A stretch of DNA of 43,112 nt from Phycisphaerae bacterium (GCA_030604525.1 JAUVVQ010000016.1:1-43112); one strand, 5' to 3'; numbered from the stretch's first letter, positions 17,350 through 25,573 are shown. Program-made: numbers and translations. Notes: generated by a model from the letters alone, not told the origin.

Positions 17350-19152
17350 ATGTCCAGGAAGAAAGAAGATTCATCAAGTAAAGATAAGTATAGTGCGTGC
17401 GAGCAGCAGCTTAGAGCCGCCAATCAGCAGTTGCAAGCGAGCGAGCAGCAGCTCAGGGCCGCCAATCAGCAGTTGCAGGCGAACGCAGAAGAAATACGGA
17501 ATCTTAACCATAACCTGCAAAATCGGGTAAAAGAGCTCGAGTGTCTTTACGGTCTTTCCCGGCTGGATGAGAAACGTGATGTTTCACTGGAGACGATACT
17601 CGATGGGGCGGTCGAGCTGATACCTGCCGGGTGGCAATATCCTGAGGTTGCCGGCGCTCGGGTCAGTCTTGGTAAACTTCTGTTCAAAAGCAAGAACTTT
17701 TGCGAAACGGCGTGGATGCAAAGTGCTAATATCAAAGAAGACGGAGAAAAAGCCGGAACCATAGAGATTTGCTACAGTGAAAAGAAGCCGATACTTGATG
17801 AAGGGCCTTTCCTCAAGGAGGAGAGAGAACTATTGGACGTTCTTGCCAGGCGCTTGGGGCACATCACCGAGCGGAAGAAGGCGGAACTGGAACGGAGCAT
17901 AGCATACAATGCGCTGCACTCGTCGGTCAACGGCGTGGCAATAACCGACGTTGAAGGGGTGATTATGTATGCTAATCCGGCTGCTCTGCGGATGTTCAAA
18001 TACGAAACGGTAGATGAGGTAAAGGGAAAGCATGCATCCGAGATGTTTGTTACGGACAGTGTCCAGAAATTTTCTGATGTAACGGCTATTATAGACCGGG
18101 CAAAGGGAGAAACAGAGGAATTTCCTGTACGAAAAAAGGATGGGGCTGAATTCTATGTTGAGGCCTCCTCGTCAGTGGTTACTGATGAAAAAGGTGAAGT
18201 TGCAGGCAGGATGGCATCATTTGTTGACATCACCAGGCGTAAGCAAGCAGAGCAGGAGGTCAGAGCCGCCCATCAGCAGTTGCAGGCGAGCGAGCAACAG
18301 CTCAGGGCCAGCAATCAACAATTAGCAGCGGACGAACAGCAGCTTAGAGCCGCTAATCAGCAATTACAGGCCAGCGAGCAGCAGCTCAGGGCTGACCATC
18401 AACAATTAACAGCGGACGAGCAGCAACTCAAGGCCGCTAATCAGCAATTACAGGCCAGCGAGCAGCAGCTTAGAGCAGCCAACCAACAGCTACAGGCCGA
18501 GGTCAATGAGCGCAAGAAGGCGGAGAATAAAATTAAAGCATCACTTCAGGAAAAAGAGGTATTGCTGAAAGAAATTCATCATCGGGTTAAGAATAATATG
18601 CAGGTAATATCGAGTATTCTAAATCTTCAATCCAGATACATCAAGGATAGAGAGGCATTGGAGATATTCAGGGAAAGTCAAAGGCGTATTAAGGCAATGG
18701 CCCTGGTGCATGAGAAATTGTACGGAGCCGAGGATTTAGCCGGCATTGATTTTGCTGAATATACGCGCAGTATGACAAGTAATTTGTTCGTGCTCTACAA
18801 GATTAGTGAGGCCGTTCGATTAAATATAGATATCAAAGATATTTTACTGGATATCAATACGGCAATCCCCTGTGCTTTGATTATCAGTGAGCTTGTTTCA
18901 AATTCGCTAAAATACGCCTTTCCGGAGGGCATAGAAGGCGAAATAGGGATAGGACTTTATACAGATAAAAACGGGAAGTTCAAATTGATTGTCAAAGATA
19001 ACGGCATCGGAATTTCAAAAGAGATTGACTTTAGAAAAACCGAGACGTTGGGTATGCAGTTAGTAATTATGTTAGTAGAAGAACTTGCGGGCACGATAGA
19101 GCTTGACAAAAGTGAGGGAACAGCATTTACAATTCAATTTAAAAAACCGTAA
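17350..19152 (+). CDS. GAF-PAS histidine kinase with a long QQL-repeat coiled coil
   Basis: Cytoplasmic sensor kinase of 600 residues without membrane segments. Order: short heptad block (18-44), a GAF-like domain (about 62-175), a PAS domain (183-297), a long coiled coil of six 14-residue units (304-383, pattern EQQLRAANQQLQAS), then a HisKA_2-type dimerisation domain and HATPase. The phospho-acceptor is His410 or His411 in EIHHRVKNN. The N-box has Asn518 (ELVSNSLKYAFP) and the G1 box Asp550-x-Gly-x-Gly. Every heptad has Leu at one core position and Ala, Ser or Asp at the other. It follows cheD and precedes the receiver-kinase gene by 23 bases, so they form one operon. The sensed signal is unknown. 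Confidence 0.92.
   Translation: MSRKKEDSSSKDKYSACEQQLRAANQQLQASEQQLRAANQQLQANAEEIRNLNHNLQNRVKELECLYGLSRLDEKRDVSLETILDGAVELIPAGWQYPEVAGARVSLGKLLFKSKNFCETAWMQSANIKEDGEKAGTIEICYSEKKPILDEGPFLKEERELLDVLARRLGHITERKKAELERSIAYNALHSSVNGVAITDVEGVIMYANPAALRMFKYETVDEVKGKHASEMFVTDSVQKFSDVTAIIDRAKGETEEFPVRKKDGAEFYVEASSSVVTDEKGEVAGRMASFVDITRRKQAEQEVRAAHQQLQASEQQLRASNQQLAADEQQLRAANQQLQASEQQLRADHQQLTADEQQLKAANQQLQASEQQLRAANQQLQAEVNERKKAENKIKASLQEKEVLLKEIHHRVKNNMQVISSILNLQSRYIKDREALEIFRESQRRIKAMALVHEKLYGAEDLAGIDFAEYTRSMTSNLFVLYKISEAVRLNIDIKDILLDINTAIPCALIISELVSNSLKYAFPEGIEGEIGIGLYTDKNGKFKLIVKDNGIGISKEIDFRKTETLGMQLVIMLVEELAGTIELDKSEGTAFTIQFKKP
17401..17481 (+). repeat. 42-base tandem repeat, N-terminal block of the kinase
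   Basis: Two copies of a 42-base unit (14 codons, two heptads) encode EQQLRAANQQLQAS-type sequence. The copies are nearly identical at DNA level and closely match the larger block at 18259-18498, which suggests unit exchange between the two blocks. Confidence 0.8.
18259..18498 (+). repeat. 42-base tandem repeat, rod block between PAS and kinase
   Basis: About six units of 42 bases, each coding two heptads. Units ending in QAS alternate with units ending in AAD or TAD, giving a higher-order period of 84 bases. DNA similarity between units is high enough for slipped-strand change in copy number, always in frame and in heptad register. Confidence 0.85.
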
Positions 19153-19175
19153 TCCAGGGATGCGGAGGCAATAAA

Positions 19176-20987
19176 GTGACAAGCGTAAAGATATTGGTTG
19201 TGGAAGACGAAAGCATCACGGCCAAAGATATCCAGGAGACGCTGAAAGGTTATGGCTATGACGTTCCCGCTGTTGCTTTATCCGGAGAAGAAGCTATTGA
19301 AAAAACGGAGCAGCTCCAGCCGGATTTAGTATTGATGGATATAATGTTAAAAGGGGATGTGGACGGCATAGGGGCCGCCGAGCAAATTCACCGCCGATTC
19401 GATATTCCTGTAGTGTATCTTACTGCTTATGCAAATAATAAAATAATAAAGCGAGCAAAGATAACAGAGCCGTTCGGTTACATAATCAAACCGTTTGAAG
19501 AGAGGGAATTGCATACCAATATCGAGATGGCTCTTTACAAGCATAAGACGGAGGAGGCACTGCGAAAGAGCGAGGAGAAATACAAGAATTTAGTGGAGAC
19601 AACAGACACGGGATACCATATCGTCGACGGCGAAGGGAAGGTAATTGACGCTAATGACGAGTATGTGCGTTTGACCGGATGTGGGAATCTGGATGAAATA
19701 CTCGGCAGAAACGTTCTGGAATGGACTGCGGAACACGATATTGAAAGAAATAAGAAGGAAATAGAAAAGTGCTACAAAAAGGGTTTTACAAGAGGATTGG
19801 AAATTGATTACGTCGATAAACAAGGAAACATCACGCCTGTTGAAATAAATGCCACAGTCATCGACAGCAAGGATGAAAGACAAATAATGGCTTTAATCCG
19901 CGACATCACGGAGCGTAAGAAGGCAGAGGAGGCGCTGCGGGAGAGCGAGGAGAAATTCAGGGAATTATTCGAAAATATCAGCAGCGGAGCAGCGGTTTAC
20001 GAGGCGAGAGGTAATGGTAAAGATTTTATCTTCAAAAATTTCAACAAGGCAGGCGAGAGGATTGAGAACATAAAGAGAGAAAAGCTGATTGGTAAAAGTG
20101 TTGTCGAAGTGTTTCCCAAAATCAAAGAATTCGGATTTTTCGATGTTCTCAAAAGGGTGTGGAAAACGGGAAAGTCGGAACATTATCCGATTTCTATATA
20201 TAAGGATGAAAGGATTGCCAGCTGGCGGGAAAACTATGTCTATAAACTTCCTTCGGGTGAAATTGTTGCGGCGTATGACGACATCACGGAGCGGAAGAAG
20301 GCAGAGGAGCAGCTTATTGAGTATCAGGGCCGGCTTAAGAGTTTAGCTTCTCAGCTGACGGTGGCGGAGGAGCGAGAAAAGCAGCGGATAGCTATGTGGC
20401 TTCACGACCGCCTCAGCCAATCATTGGTAAGCTCCAAGCTAAGATTGGAGACAGCAGACGCTTCGGCGGATTCGGCTGAGGTTGCCAAGGTGTTGAAGGA
20501 GACCTGTGAGATGTTAGGGGAGGCGATTGAAGAGGTCAGGGCGTTGACATTTGAGCTGAGCTCACCCATTCTGCATGAGCTGGGTTTTGAGACGGCTGTG
20601 AAGGATTGGCTCAGCGAACAAATCCAACAAAAACATAGTATAGAAACAGAGTTCGAAGACGACGGTAAGTCCAAGGTTATGGATGATGATATTCGTACGG
20701 TTTTATTCCGCGATGTTCGAGAGTTGCTTATGAATGTTGTAAAGCATTCGCAAGCCGGGAAAGTAAAAGTTTCCATCCGCAAAGCAGATAAGCATATAAC
20801 GGTCAGCGTTGAAGATGACGGATGCGGATTCGATTTGGAGAAAATCAACGGGACGGCAACAGGAAAAGCCGGGTTCGGACTCTTCAGCATACAAGAACGA
20901 TTGAAAGAGTTAGGAGGTCATCTGGATATAAAATCCAGACGCGGCAAGGGGACATTCGTTACGCTGAGCGCACCGCTAAAACAATAA
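19176..20987 (+). CDS. Receiver-PAS-PAS-NarX-type histidine kinase
   Basis: Cytoplasmic multidomain kinase of 603 residues starting at a GTG preceded by GGAGG. An N-terminal receiver (1-120) has Asp10/Asp11, phospho-acceptor Asp55 (LVLMDIMLKG), Thr83 and Lys105. Two PAS domains follow (about 130-248 and 258-375), each ending in the typical DITERKKAEE linker. The C-terminal part is a HisKA_3 domain with His410 (MWLHDRLSQS) and an HATPase with Asn520 and Asp548-x-Gly-x-Gly. HisKA_3 kinases pair with NarL/FixJ regulators, and one is encoded 30 bases downstream. The receiver could accept phosphate from the preceding HisKA_2 kinase, making a two-step relay; that order is inferred from position. 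Confidence 0.93.
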   Translation: MTSVKILVVEDESITAKDIQETLKGYGYDVPAVALSGEEAIEKTEQLQPDLVLMDIMLKGDVDGIGAAEQIHRRFDIPVVYLTAYANNKIIKRAKITEPFGYIIKPFEERELHTNIEMALYKHKTEEALRKSEEKYKNLVETTDTGYHIVDGEGKVIDANDEYVRLTGCGNLDEILGRNVLEWTAEHDIERNKKEIEKCYKKGFTRGLEIDYVDKQGNITPVEINATVIDSKDERQIMALIRDITERKKAEEALRESEEKFRELFENISSGAAVYEARGNGKDFIFKNFNKAGERIENIKREKLIGKSVVEVFPKIKEFGFFDVLKRVWKTGKSEHYPISIYKDERIASWRENYVYKLPSGEIVAAYDDITERKKAEEQLIEYQGRLKSLASQLTVAEEREKQRIAMWLHDRLSQSLVSSKLRLETADASADSAEVAKVLKETCEMLGEAIEEVRALTFELSSPILHELGFETAVKDWLSEQIQQKHSIETEFEDDGKSKVMDDDIRTVLFRDVRELLMNVVKHSQAGKVKVSIRKADKHITVSVEDDGCGFDLEKINGTATGKAGFGLFSIQERLKELGGHLDIKSRRGKGTFVTLSAPLKQ

Positions 20988-21017
20988 AGCGGAATGTTGA
21001 ATTTGAAGGATATAGAA

Positions 21018-21665
21018 ATGAAGATTTTAATTGCCGAGGACCACGGGGTTGTCCGGGAAGGTTTGAAGACGTTAATTGAGCAGCAGGCGGAGATGGAAGT
21101 TGTTGGTGAAGCTGAGGACGGCGTGCTGGTGGCCCGGCTTGCCAAAGAACTTTTGCCTGATGTAGTGATTATGGACATCGCTATGCCGAATCTGAACGGT
21201 ATCCAGGCGACACGGCTTATTCTTCACGAAAATCCTGATATTCGTGTCATAGCTTTATCGATGTATTCGAACAAACGTTTTGTATTAGAAATGTTTGAGG
21301 CGGGGGCTTTAGGATATGTTCTGAAATCCTGTCTTTTTGACGAGCTTCTCAAGGCAATCTATACGGTCGCCAAAGGAGAGCATTATGTAAGTTCCCAAAT
21401 AACCGGTATTCTGATAGAGGAGTATATTTCCAAATCCGGCAAGTCAGAAGCCGGTGGTTTACGCAAACTTACGGACCGTGAACAGCAAGTGTTTCAGCTT
21501 CTGGCAGAGGGGTTATTGGTAAAACAGATTGCTTTACGTCTGAGTATAAGCCCGAAGACGGTGGATGCGAATCGTCGTAGGATTATGAATAAACTTGGTA
21601 TTTCGAGCGTTGCGGAGCTGACTAAATATGCCATCCGTGAGGGTCTGACATCGCTGGAATTCTAA
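21018..21665 (+). CDS. NarL/FixJ-type response regulator 1
   Basis: Transcription regulator of 215 residues. The receiver (1-120) has Asp7/Asp8, phospho-acceptor Asp53 (VVIMDIAMP) and Lys103. The LuxR-type helix-turn-helix covers about 150-210 (LTDREQQVFQLLAEG, then SISPKTVDANRRRIMNKLG). I chose the ATG at 21018 because AAGGA precedes it at 7 bases and the receiver begins there; the ATG at 20994 would add 8 residues. It follows the HisKA_3 kinase directly and is its likely partner. It is a close relative of the second regulator at 23285, with matching ends (VAELTKYAIREGLT versus VAELVKYAIREGLT). Target genes are not visible. Confidence 0.93.
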   Translation: MKILIAEDHGVVREGLKTLIEQQAEMEVVGEAEDGVLVARLAKELLPDVVIMDIAMPNLNGIQATRLILHENPDIRVIALSMYSNKRFVLEMFEAGALGYVLKSCLFDELLKAIYTVAKGEHYVSSQITGILIEEYISKSGKSEAGGLRKLTDREQQVFQLLAEGLLVKQIALRLSISPKTVDANRRRIMNKLGISSVAELTKYAIREGLTSLEF

Positions 21666-22132
21666 GTCGTCTTCCAAAGAGCAGTATCATCCTTTGGGTG
21701 CAGCCGGATGCGGTTTTTTACACAAAAAAAGCCGTCGGGAAGCTATGCCAAGGAAAAAGAGGGCTAATCCAAGGTTTTATCGGGCGTTGGACAAGGGTAT
21801 TCCTAACGCCAAATGTGATTTTTCCTAATGCAGATATAGGACTTTCCCATCCACAACTTTTACCGATGTGGTCGATTAATACAGCAAGCAAGCTATTTAT
21901 CAGGTGGTGACATATTATGGACAATAAGTTGCCAGAGGTCAGCTCATCTGTCGGCGGCTTGTTATGGAGAACAAGCCGCTGACTGGTTTAAGTGTTTTTG
22001 AATTGCCCTGGAAGCCCGGTTAAAAAGATAAGAAGGAAAACCAGGGCTTTGATGAATTGAAAATGATGCGAGTTCATTTACGGTATAACCAGTGAATAAA
22101 TCGGGGACAAAATGAAAGAATACGGGTTTTAA
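21666..22132. other. Gene-free spacer inside the sensory cluster
   Basis: About 470 bases between regulator 1 and the deacetylase-like gene. A weak stem with a T-run (near 21705-21720, GCGGTTTTTT) might terminate the upstream operon. One 70-codon frame at 21698-21910 has no ribosome site or recognisable content. Nothing else was identified. Confidence 0.45.
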
Positions 22133-23122
22133 ATGTATGGGTTTGCGTCCAGAAGTTTGTCGGAAGTTCCGGTAGATATTGATGGTTACACTACCAAGGT
22201 GGATAAGTGTCTTATACTTCAATACCACAGGGTTGCGCTTTTATGTCATGACCCTTTTCAATTAGTGGTTGAGCCATATCACTTTGAAGAGCAGATGGAA
22301 TATCTAGCGGAGACTTTCAATGTTATCTCAATCGATGAGATGAAGGAGCACCTGGAGAAAGGTGCGCCTTTCCGGGATAAAACCGTCATAGTGACATTTG
22401 ACGGCGGTTTCAGTGATGTTCTTTACACGGCCAAAGATGTTCTTGAGCGATATAAGATTCCCGCTGTGGTATTTACCGCCTCAGCCAACATTACAGAAGG
22501 CGGTCAATTCTGGTGGCAGGAGCTTGAGGACCTTCTTATTGCAAACGAAGCCGACGGATACCTGGAATTAATGATAGAGGGTCGATTTCATAAGTGGCCG
22601 GCAAGGACGCATTTCGAGAAGTTTCGTGCCTATGAGGATTTGTATTCGATTTTGTCGAAGAAGACACCGTCTGAGCAGAAAGAAATTATCGAGGCAATTG
22701 CCCAAAGCCGAGAGCTGCGAGCAGCGGAGCTTGATAATCACAGGACAATGGACGCTGATGAGCTGAAGTCGCTCGATGAGAGTGGATTGATTACAATCGG
22801 CGGGCATACGCACAACTATGTAAACCTGTCCGCCCTGCCCAAATGGCAGCAGAACGAGGAAGTACTGAAAAACAAGAATGTCTTAGAGGAAGTGCTGGGT
22901 CATAGTATTGAATATTTTTCTTATCCACTTGGCAGCGGTGACAAGTGCACTTCGGAGATTAACTGTATCCTGGAGAACAGTGGATTCAGCTTAGCGTGCG
23001 GTAATTCTTACGGCATGGTCAACGTGGCAGAGGGAACAAACCGTTATGAGTTACCAAGGGTCAAGGTTGGAAACTGGAATCCGTTCGCATACTACAGATT
23101 TTTAAGGAGATTTTTTAATTAA
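22133..23122 (+). CDS. Polysaccharide deacetylase-like protein with degenerate metal site
   Basis: A 329-residue NodB-homology protein without a signal peptide. Active family members remove acetyl groups from chitin, peptidoglycan or exopolysaccharide using a metal held by Asp-His-His. Motif 1 reads TFDGGFSD: the base Asp90 is present but the metal Asp is Gly91. Motif 2 reads GGHTHNYVNLS: His225 is present but the second His is Tyr229, with His227 as a possible substitute. The fold is otherwise well kept (LILQYHRV at the start, YFSYPLGSG near the end). It sits between two NarL regulators. Ribosome site weak. It may be a sugar-binding or sensory relic, or an enzyme with altered ligands. Confidence 0.85.
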   Translation: MYGFASRSLSEVPVDIDGYTTKVDKCLILQYHRVALLCHDPFQLVVEPYHFEEQMEYLAETFNVISIDEMKEHLEKGAPFRDKTVIVTFDGGFSDVLYTAKDVLERYKIPAVVFTASANITEGGQFWWQELEDLLIANEADGYLELMIEGRFHKWPARTHFEKFRAYEDLYSILSKKTPSEQKEIIEAIAQSRELRAAELDNHRTMDADELKSLDESGLITIGGHTHNYVNLSALPKWQQNEEVLKNKNVLEEVLGHSIEYFSYPLGSGDKCTSEINCILENSGFSLACGNSYGMVNVAEGTNRYELPRVKVGNWNPFAYYRFLRRFFN

Positions 23123-23284
23123 GCTTAACCTGCCACATATATACGCTCGGCATATAAATGCCCTTAAGTATGTATTTAAGATATTTTCTAACCGCTGTAT
23201 GGAAGATTAGTATGGCGTTTTAAGGATTGGTTATTATTGTCCACGTAGAAGCAATAAGAATCTTCGAAAGATAGGGAAATAATT

Positions 23285-23938
23285 ATGGGGATAAAAATAC
23301 TGGTTGCTGACGACCATGCGATGGTGCGTGAGTCTATCTGTTTTTTACTGAGTAACGAGGTTGGTCTGGAGATTGCCGGAGAAGCGGAAGATGGTCGAAG
23401 CGCTGTAAAGCTTTCTCTGGAGTTAAAGCCGGATATTGTCATTATGGACATTGCAATGCCCATTCTAAACGGTATCGAGGCCACACGTCAGATAATTCAC
23501 GACATGCCCAATGTCAAGGTGATAGCTTTGTCCGTCCATACAGACAGGCGTTATGTGCGTGAAATGCTTAAAGCGGGCGCTGTAGGTTATGTGCCCAAGC
23601 ATTGTGCTTTCCAGGAGCTTGTCAATGCCATACGGAGCGTGTCTTCAAACCATACATACCTTAGCTCCGAGATAAGTGGAATAGTTGTAGAGGGATACCT
23701 TCACGGCACGTCTGAAGAAGAAGGTTCAGCCTATTCGATATTAACGCCGAGAGAGCGAGAAGTACTGCAATTAATTGCAGAGGGCAAGTCAACGAAAATA
23801 ATAGCCAGGGAATTATTTTTGAGCTGCAAAACTATTGAATGGCATAGAAGTCAGCTTATGAGTAAATTAGGCGTTCAAAGTGTGGCTGAGCTTGTTAAGT
23901 ATGCTATAAGGGAGGGATTAACCGGCGCTTATTTATAA
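23285..23938 (+). CDS. NarL/FixJ-type response regulator 2
   Basis: A 217-residue regulator. The receiver has Asp9/Asp10, phospho-acceptor Asp55 (IVIMDIAMP) and Lys105; the LuxR-type helix-turn-helix lies at about 152-212 (LTPREREVLQLIAEG, then SCKTIEWHRSQLMSKLG). It is clearly paralogous to regulator 1, with the same length and identical stretches around the phosphorylation site. The recognition helices differ (KTIEWHRSQ versus KTVDANRRR), so the two probably bind different sites. It stands 160 bases from the deacetylase-like gene and has no adjacent kinase of its own, so it may share the upstream HisKA_3 kinase. Confidence 0.92.
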   Translation: MGIKILVADDHAMVRESICFLLSNEVGLEIAGEAEDGRSAVKLSLELKPDIVIMDIAMPILNGIEATRQIIHDMPNVKVIALSVHTDRRYVREMLKAGAVGYVPKHCAFQELVNAIRSVSSNHTYLSSEISGIVVEGYLHGTSEEEGSAYSILTPREREVLQLIAEGKSTKIIARELFLSCKTIEWHRSQLMSKLGVQSVAELVKYAIREGLTGAYL

Positions 23939-24273
23939 AAGATATACTCCTACCCATTGTCAAGGTTCGTCCCTTAACACTAATCTTTATCAGCTATACT
24001 TATGTTCGATATCAAATGGCTTGTCCCTTCCAAAATAGTAAATTTTGCCATTAATATTCTTGCAATATCGACCCGCAGGATGTAAAGTAAGCGGGAAGTT
24101 TTTTGGGTAAGCTTGCTTTGTAGTCTTAGAATTGCTCACAAATGATGCTTTTCATAACAACCCAAAACATACAACAGTGATACCGTAACGATATTAATAC
24201 GGCAGTTTATGGTTGTAGTCAGGGCATCTGATAAGGCAACGAAAAGAGCTAAAGCCCTTCGCAATAAAGAACT
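23939..24273. other. Gene-free spacer before tRNA-Tyr
   Basis: About 335 bases, AT-rich, with no open frame of interest and no clear promoter hexamers at the right distance for the tRNA. It begins at the end of the sensory cluster and probably marks one side of the old integration site. Confidence 0.45.
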
Positions 24274-24356
24274 GGGTCGGTGCCCGAGTGGCTAAAGGGG
24301 ACGGGCTGTAAACCCGTTGACGTGAGTCTTCGTTGGTTCGAATCCAACCCGGCCCA
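24274..24356 (+). tRNA. tRNA-Tyr(GTA)
   Basis: Class II cloverleaf with acceptor GGGTCGG/CCGGCCC and discriminator A. The anticodon stem ACGGG/CCCGT encloses loop CTGTAAA, giving anticodon GTA. A long variable arm follows, and the T-stem GTTGG/CCAAC encloses TTCGAAT. CCA is not encoded. The remnant integrase on the other strand points at its 3' end, the usual arrangement for an element integrated in a tRNA gene. Confidence 0.95.
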
Positions 24357-24369
24357 TTCTTCTTTTGGG

Positions 24370-24553
24370 GGTTGTCAGGCGGTGACATTAAATTAGAACT
24401 ATTGTCTAATTTTTCGTTTAACAAGGCCTTAAGTAAATGGTTCCTTGTGCCGTCAACAGTTTTGTAATTGACATACCAGCACCTGGACTTTTTCTGGAGC
24501 CGCTTTCCGTTACTATCTTTTACTGTATATTGCTGTTTGAATATGCTTGCCAT
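24370..24553 (-). pseudogene. 5' remnant of a phage-type integrase
   Basis: Starting at an ATG at 24553, the first 45 or so codons (MASIFKQQYTVKD, SRCWYVNYKTVDG) have the look of the N-terminal Arm/AP2-like DNA-binding domain of tyrosine integrases, in which M-A-S-I-F is followed by a basic strand and a W-Y-x-x-Y strand. The frame then degrades and runs antisense through tRNA-Tyr, so the core-binding and catalytic domains are missing. Its direction and distance from the tRNA suit an integrase whose 3' part was deleted together with an island boundary. It lies 30 bases downstream of the toxin gene on the same strand. Confidence 0.55.
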
Positions 24554-24582
24554 AATATCACCTTGCCTTTTTAAGTTCTCCT

Positions 24583-25005
24583 TCATTTATCTAAACCTGT
24601 TATGTGAAGCTTAATATACTTTTCCATTCCCTTAACGACTTCATCTTTTAATTCGGCAGGGCTTTGTGCTACCCACACGGTGAAATTGTAAAAGCTCTGC
24701 GTATCTACTTTAAGCCACTTTTTATTTTTACATAGAAACACAAACAGCGTCGTAATTGCAATCCTCTTGTTGCTATTTTGGAAAGGATGGTTCTTAATCA
24801 TAAGGTACAAAAGCATGCTTGCTTTAGAAATCATCGATGGGTATAAGGACTTGCCCGAAAACTTCTGAAAAGGTATAATCAAACAGCTTTCAAGTCTATT
24901 AGGAAAACGTGTTGAGAAATCAGGTATTGGCTCATCAAATTCAAGATGCTCTCTTGCAAGCCGAAAGGCAAGATAGTTAACTTCCTCTACATTTAGAACT
25001 TGCAT
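24583..25005 (-). CDS. Doc/Fic-family toxin
   Basis: A 140-residue protein of the Doc (death-on-curing) branch of Fic. Doc proteins phosphorylate EF-Tu and stop translation; other Fic proteins transfer AMP. The Fic motif is HPFQNSNKR at 73-81, close to the consensus HxFx(D/N)(A/G)NKR with Ser where Ala or Gly is usual. Catalytic His73 and the Asn-Lys-Arg end are intact. Its start overlaps the stop of the preceding small HTH gene by one base (TAATG), a sign of translational coupling typical of toxin-antitoxin pairs. The start is therefore firm. It is the second gene of a two-gene operon with an elaborate operator. Confidence 0.88.
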   Translation of the reverse strand: MQVLNVEEVNYLAFRLAREHLEFDEPIPDFSTRFPNRLESCLIIPFQKFSGKSLYPSMISKASMLLYLMIKNHPFQNSNKRIAITTLFVFLCKNKKWLKVDTQSFYNFTVWVAQSPAELKDEVVKGMEKYIKLHITGLDK

Positions 25006-25262
25006 TACTCTTTACCTAATTTCTTTAACACTTCTCCATACTCCCGAACCGTTTTCCTTACAGCAGCATCAATCTGCCTTTTCCCTTTGGCACTAATTCC
25101 CTTACCCAGAATGTAAGTTATATCACGGTCAGAAATTGCATAATTCCTGCCTATCTTAGTGGCTGCTATTTTCCCGCTCTTAACATCTCTGTAAACAGCA
25201 ATACGGCTCTTGCCTAACAATTTGGCTAATTGTGGTATTGTGATATATTTCGCCCTAACCAT
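25005..25262 (-). CDS. HTH antitoxin of the Doc toxin
   Basis: An 85-residue protein with an excisionase/MerR-like helix-turn-helix (TIPQLAKLLGKSRIAVYRDV, residues 8-27, then a KIGRNYAIS wing). The lysine-rich C-terminal tail (about 55-85) would bind and neutralise the toxin. The gene lies first in the operon and overlaps the Doc start by one base. Four GTTAAC boxes directly upstream are its likely binding sites, so autoregulation is expected. The antitoxin role follows from gene order and size; the family is not the classical Phd fold. Confidence 0.8.
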   Translation of the reverse strand: MVRAKYITIPQLAKLLGKSRIAVYRDVKSGKIAATKIGRNYAISDRDITYILGKGISAKGKRQIDAAVRKTVREYGEVLKKLGKE

Positions 25263-25284
25263 ATATAACTCCGCAACTTATGAA

Positions 25285-25340
25285 TGTTAACTACAACTTA
25301 CTTAGTTAACTTACGTTAACTAACATTATATAAGTTAACA
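25285..25340. promoter_or_regulatory. Symmetric four-box operator of the toxin-antitoxin operon
   Basis: GTTAAC occurs at 25286, 25305, 25315 and 25334, so successive spacings are 19, 10 and 19 bases and the array is symmetric about 25312.5. The inner pair forms TTAGTTAAC-TTAC-GTTAACTAA; the outer pair adds TGTTAAC and GTTAACA. A TATAAT box reads on the minus strand at 25330-25325, between the boxes, so bound antitoxin would block RNA polymerase. No good -35 hexamer is seen. Confidence 0.7.
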
Positions 25341-25449
25341 TAGATTTCGGCTAACTCAAGCATAAAATCCAACTTTTTTTAATTTTTTCAGTTAGCAACA
25401 TACCTGTATCTGGAAGTCTTTTTCGTTGTTAAGATATACGCCCAGACTA

Positions 25450-25556
25450 TTATTTCCAAGCGTTGTTGGCAACAACCTTGAAGCCATCAATCTCAACGTT
25501 ACCCTTTCCTTCCTCTGCGCGGGCAAAGACGGTAACCTTCTCTTCCCCTTCCGGCG
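25450..25556 (-). pseudogene. Duplicated 3' end of a GH38-operon gene
   Basis: About 35 codons encoding EKVTVFARAEEGKGNVEIDG and FKVVANN, ending in a separate stop (TAA at 25452-25450). Bases 25454-25556 are about 90% identical to 28411-28513, the last codons of the GH38-like gene. This relic sits just behind the stop of the esterase/GH27 gene in a different frame. It is therefore the 3' end of a lost paralogue, making the 2.9 kb in between bordered by direct repeats. Confidence 0.8.
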
Positions 25557-25573
25557 TTTGTATCCCAAGAAAG

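Noticed and set aside
17401-18498. CRISPR-like reading of the regularly spaced repeats
   Set aside because: The repeats are contiguous 42-base coding units without unique spacers and translate to a coiled coil.
21698-21910. 70-codon frame behind response regulator 1
   Set aside because: No ribosome site and no family resemblance; likely chance.
24194-24356. C-terminal part of the minus-strand frame crossing tRNA-Tyr
   Set aside because: It is antisense to the tRNA, a common artefact; only the first 45-60 codons look like integrase.
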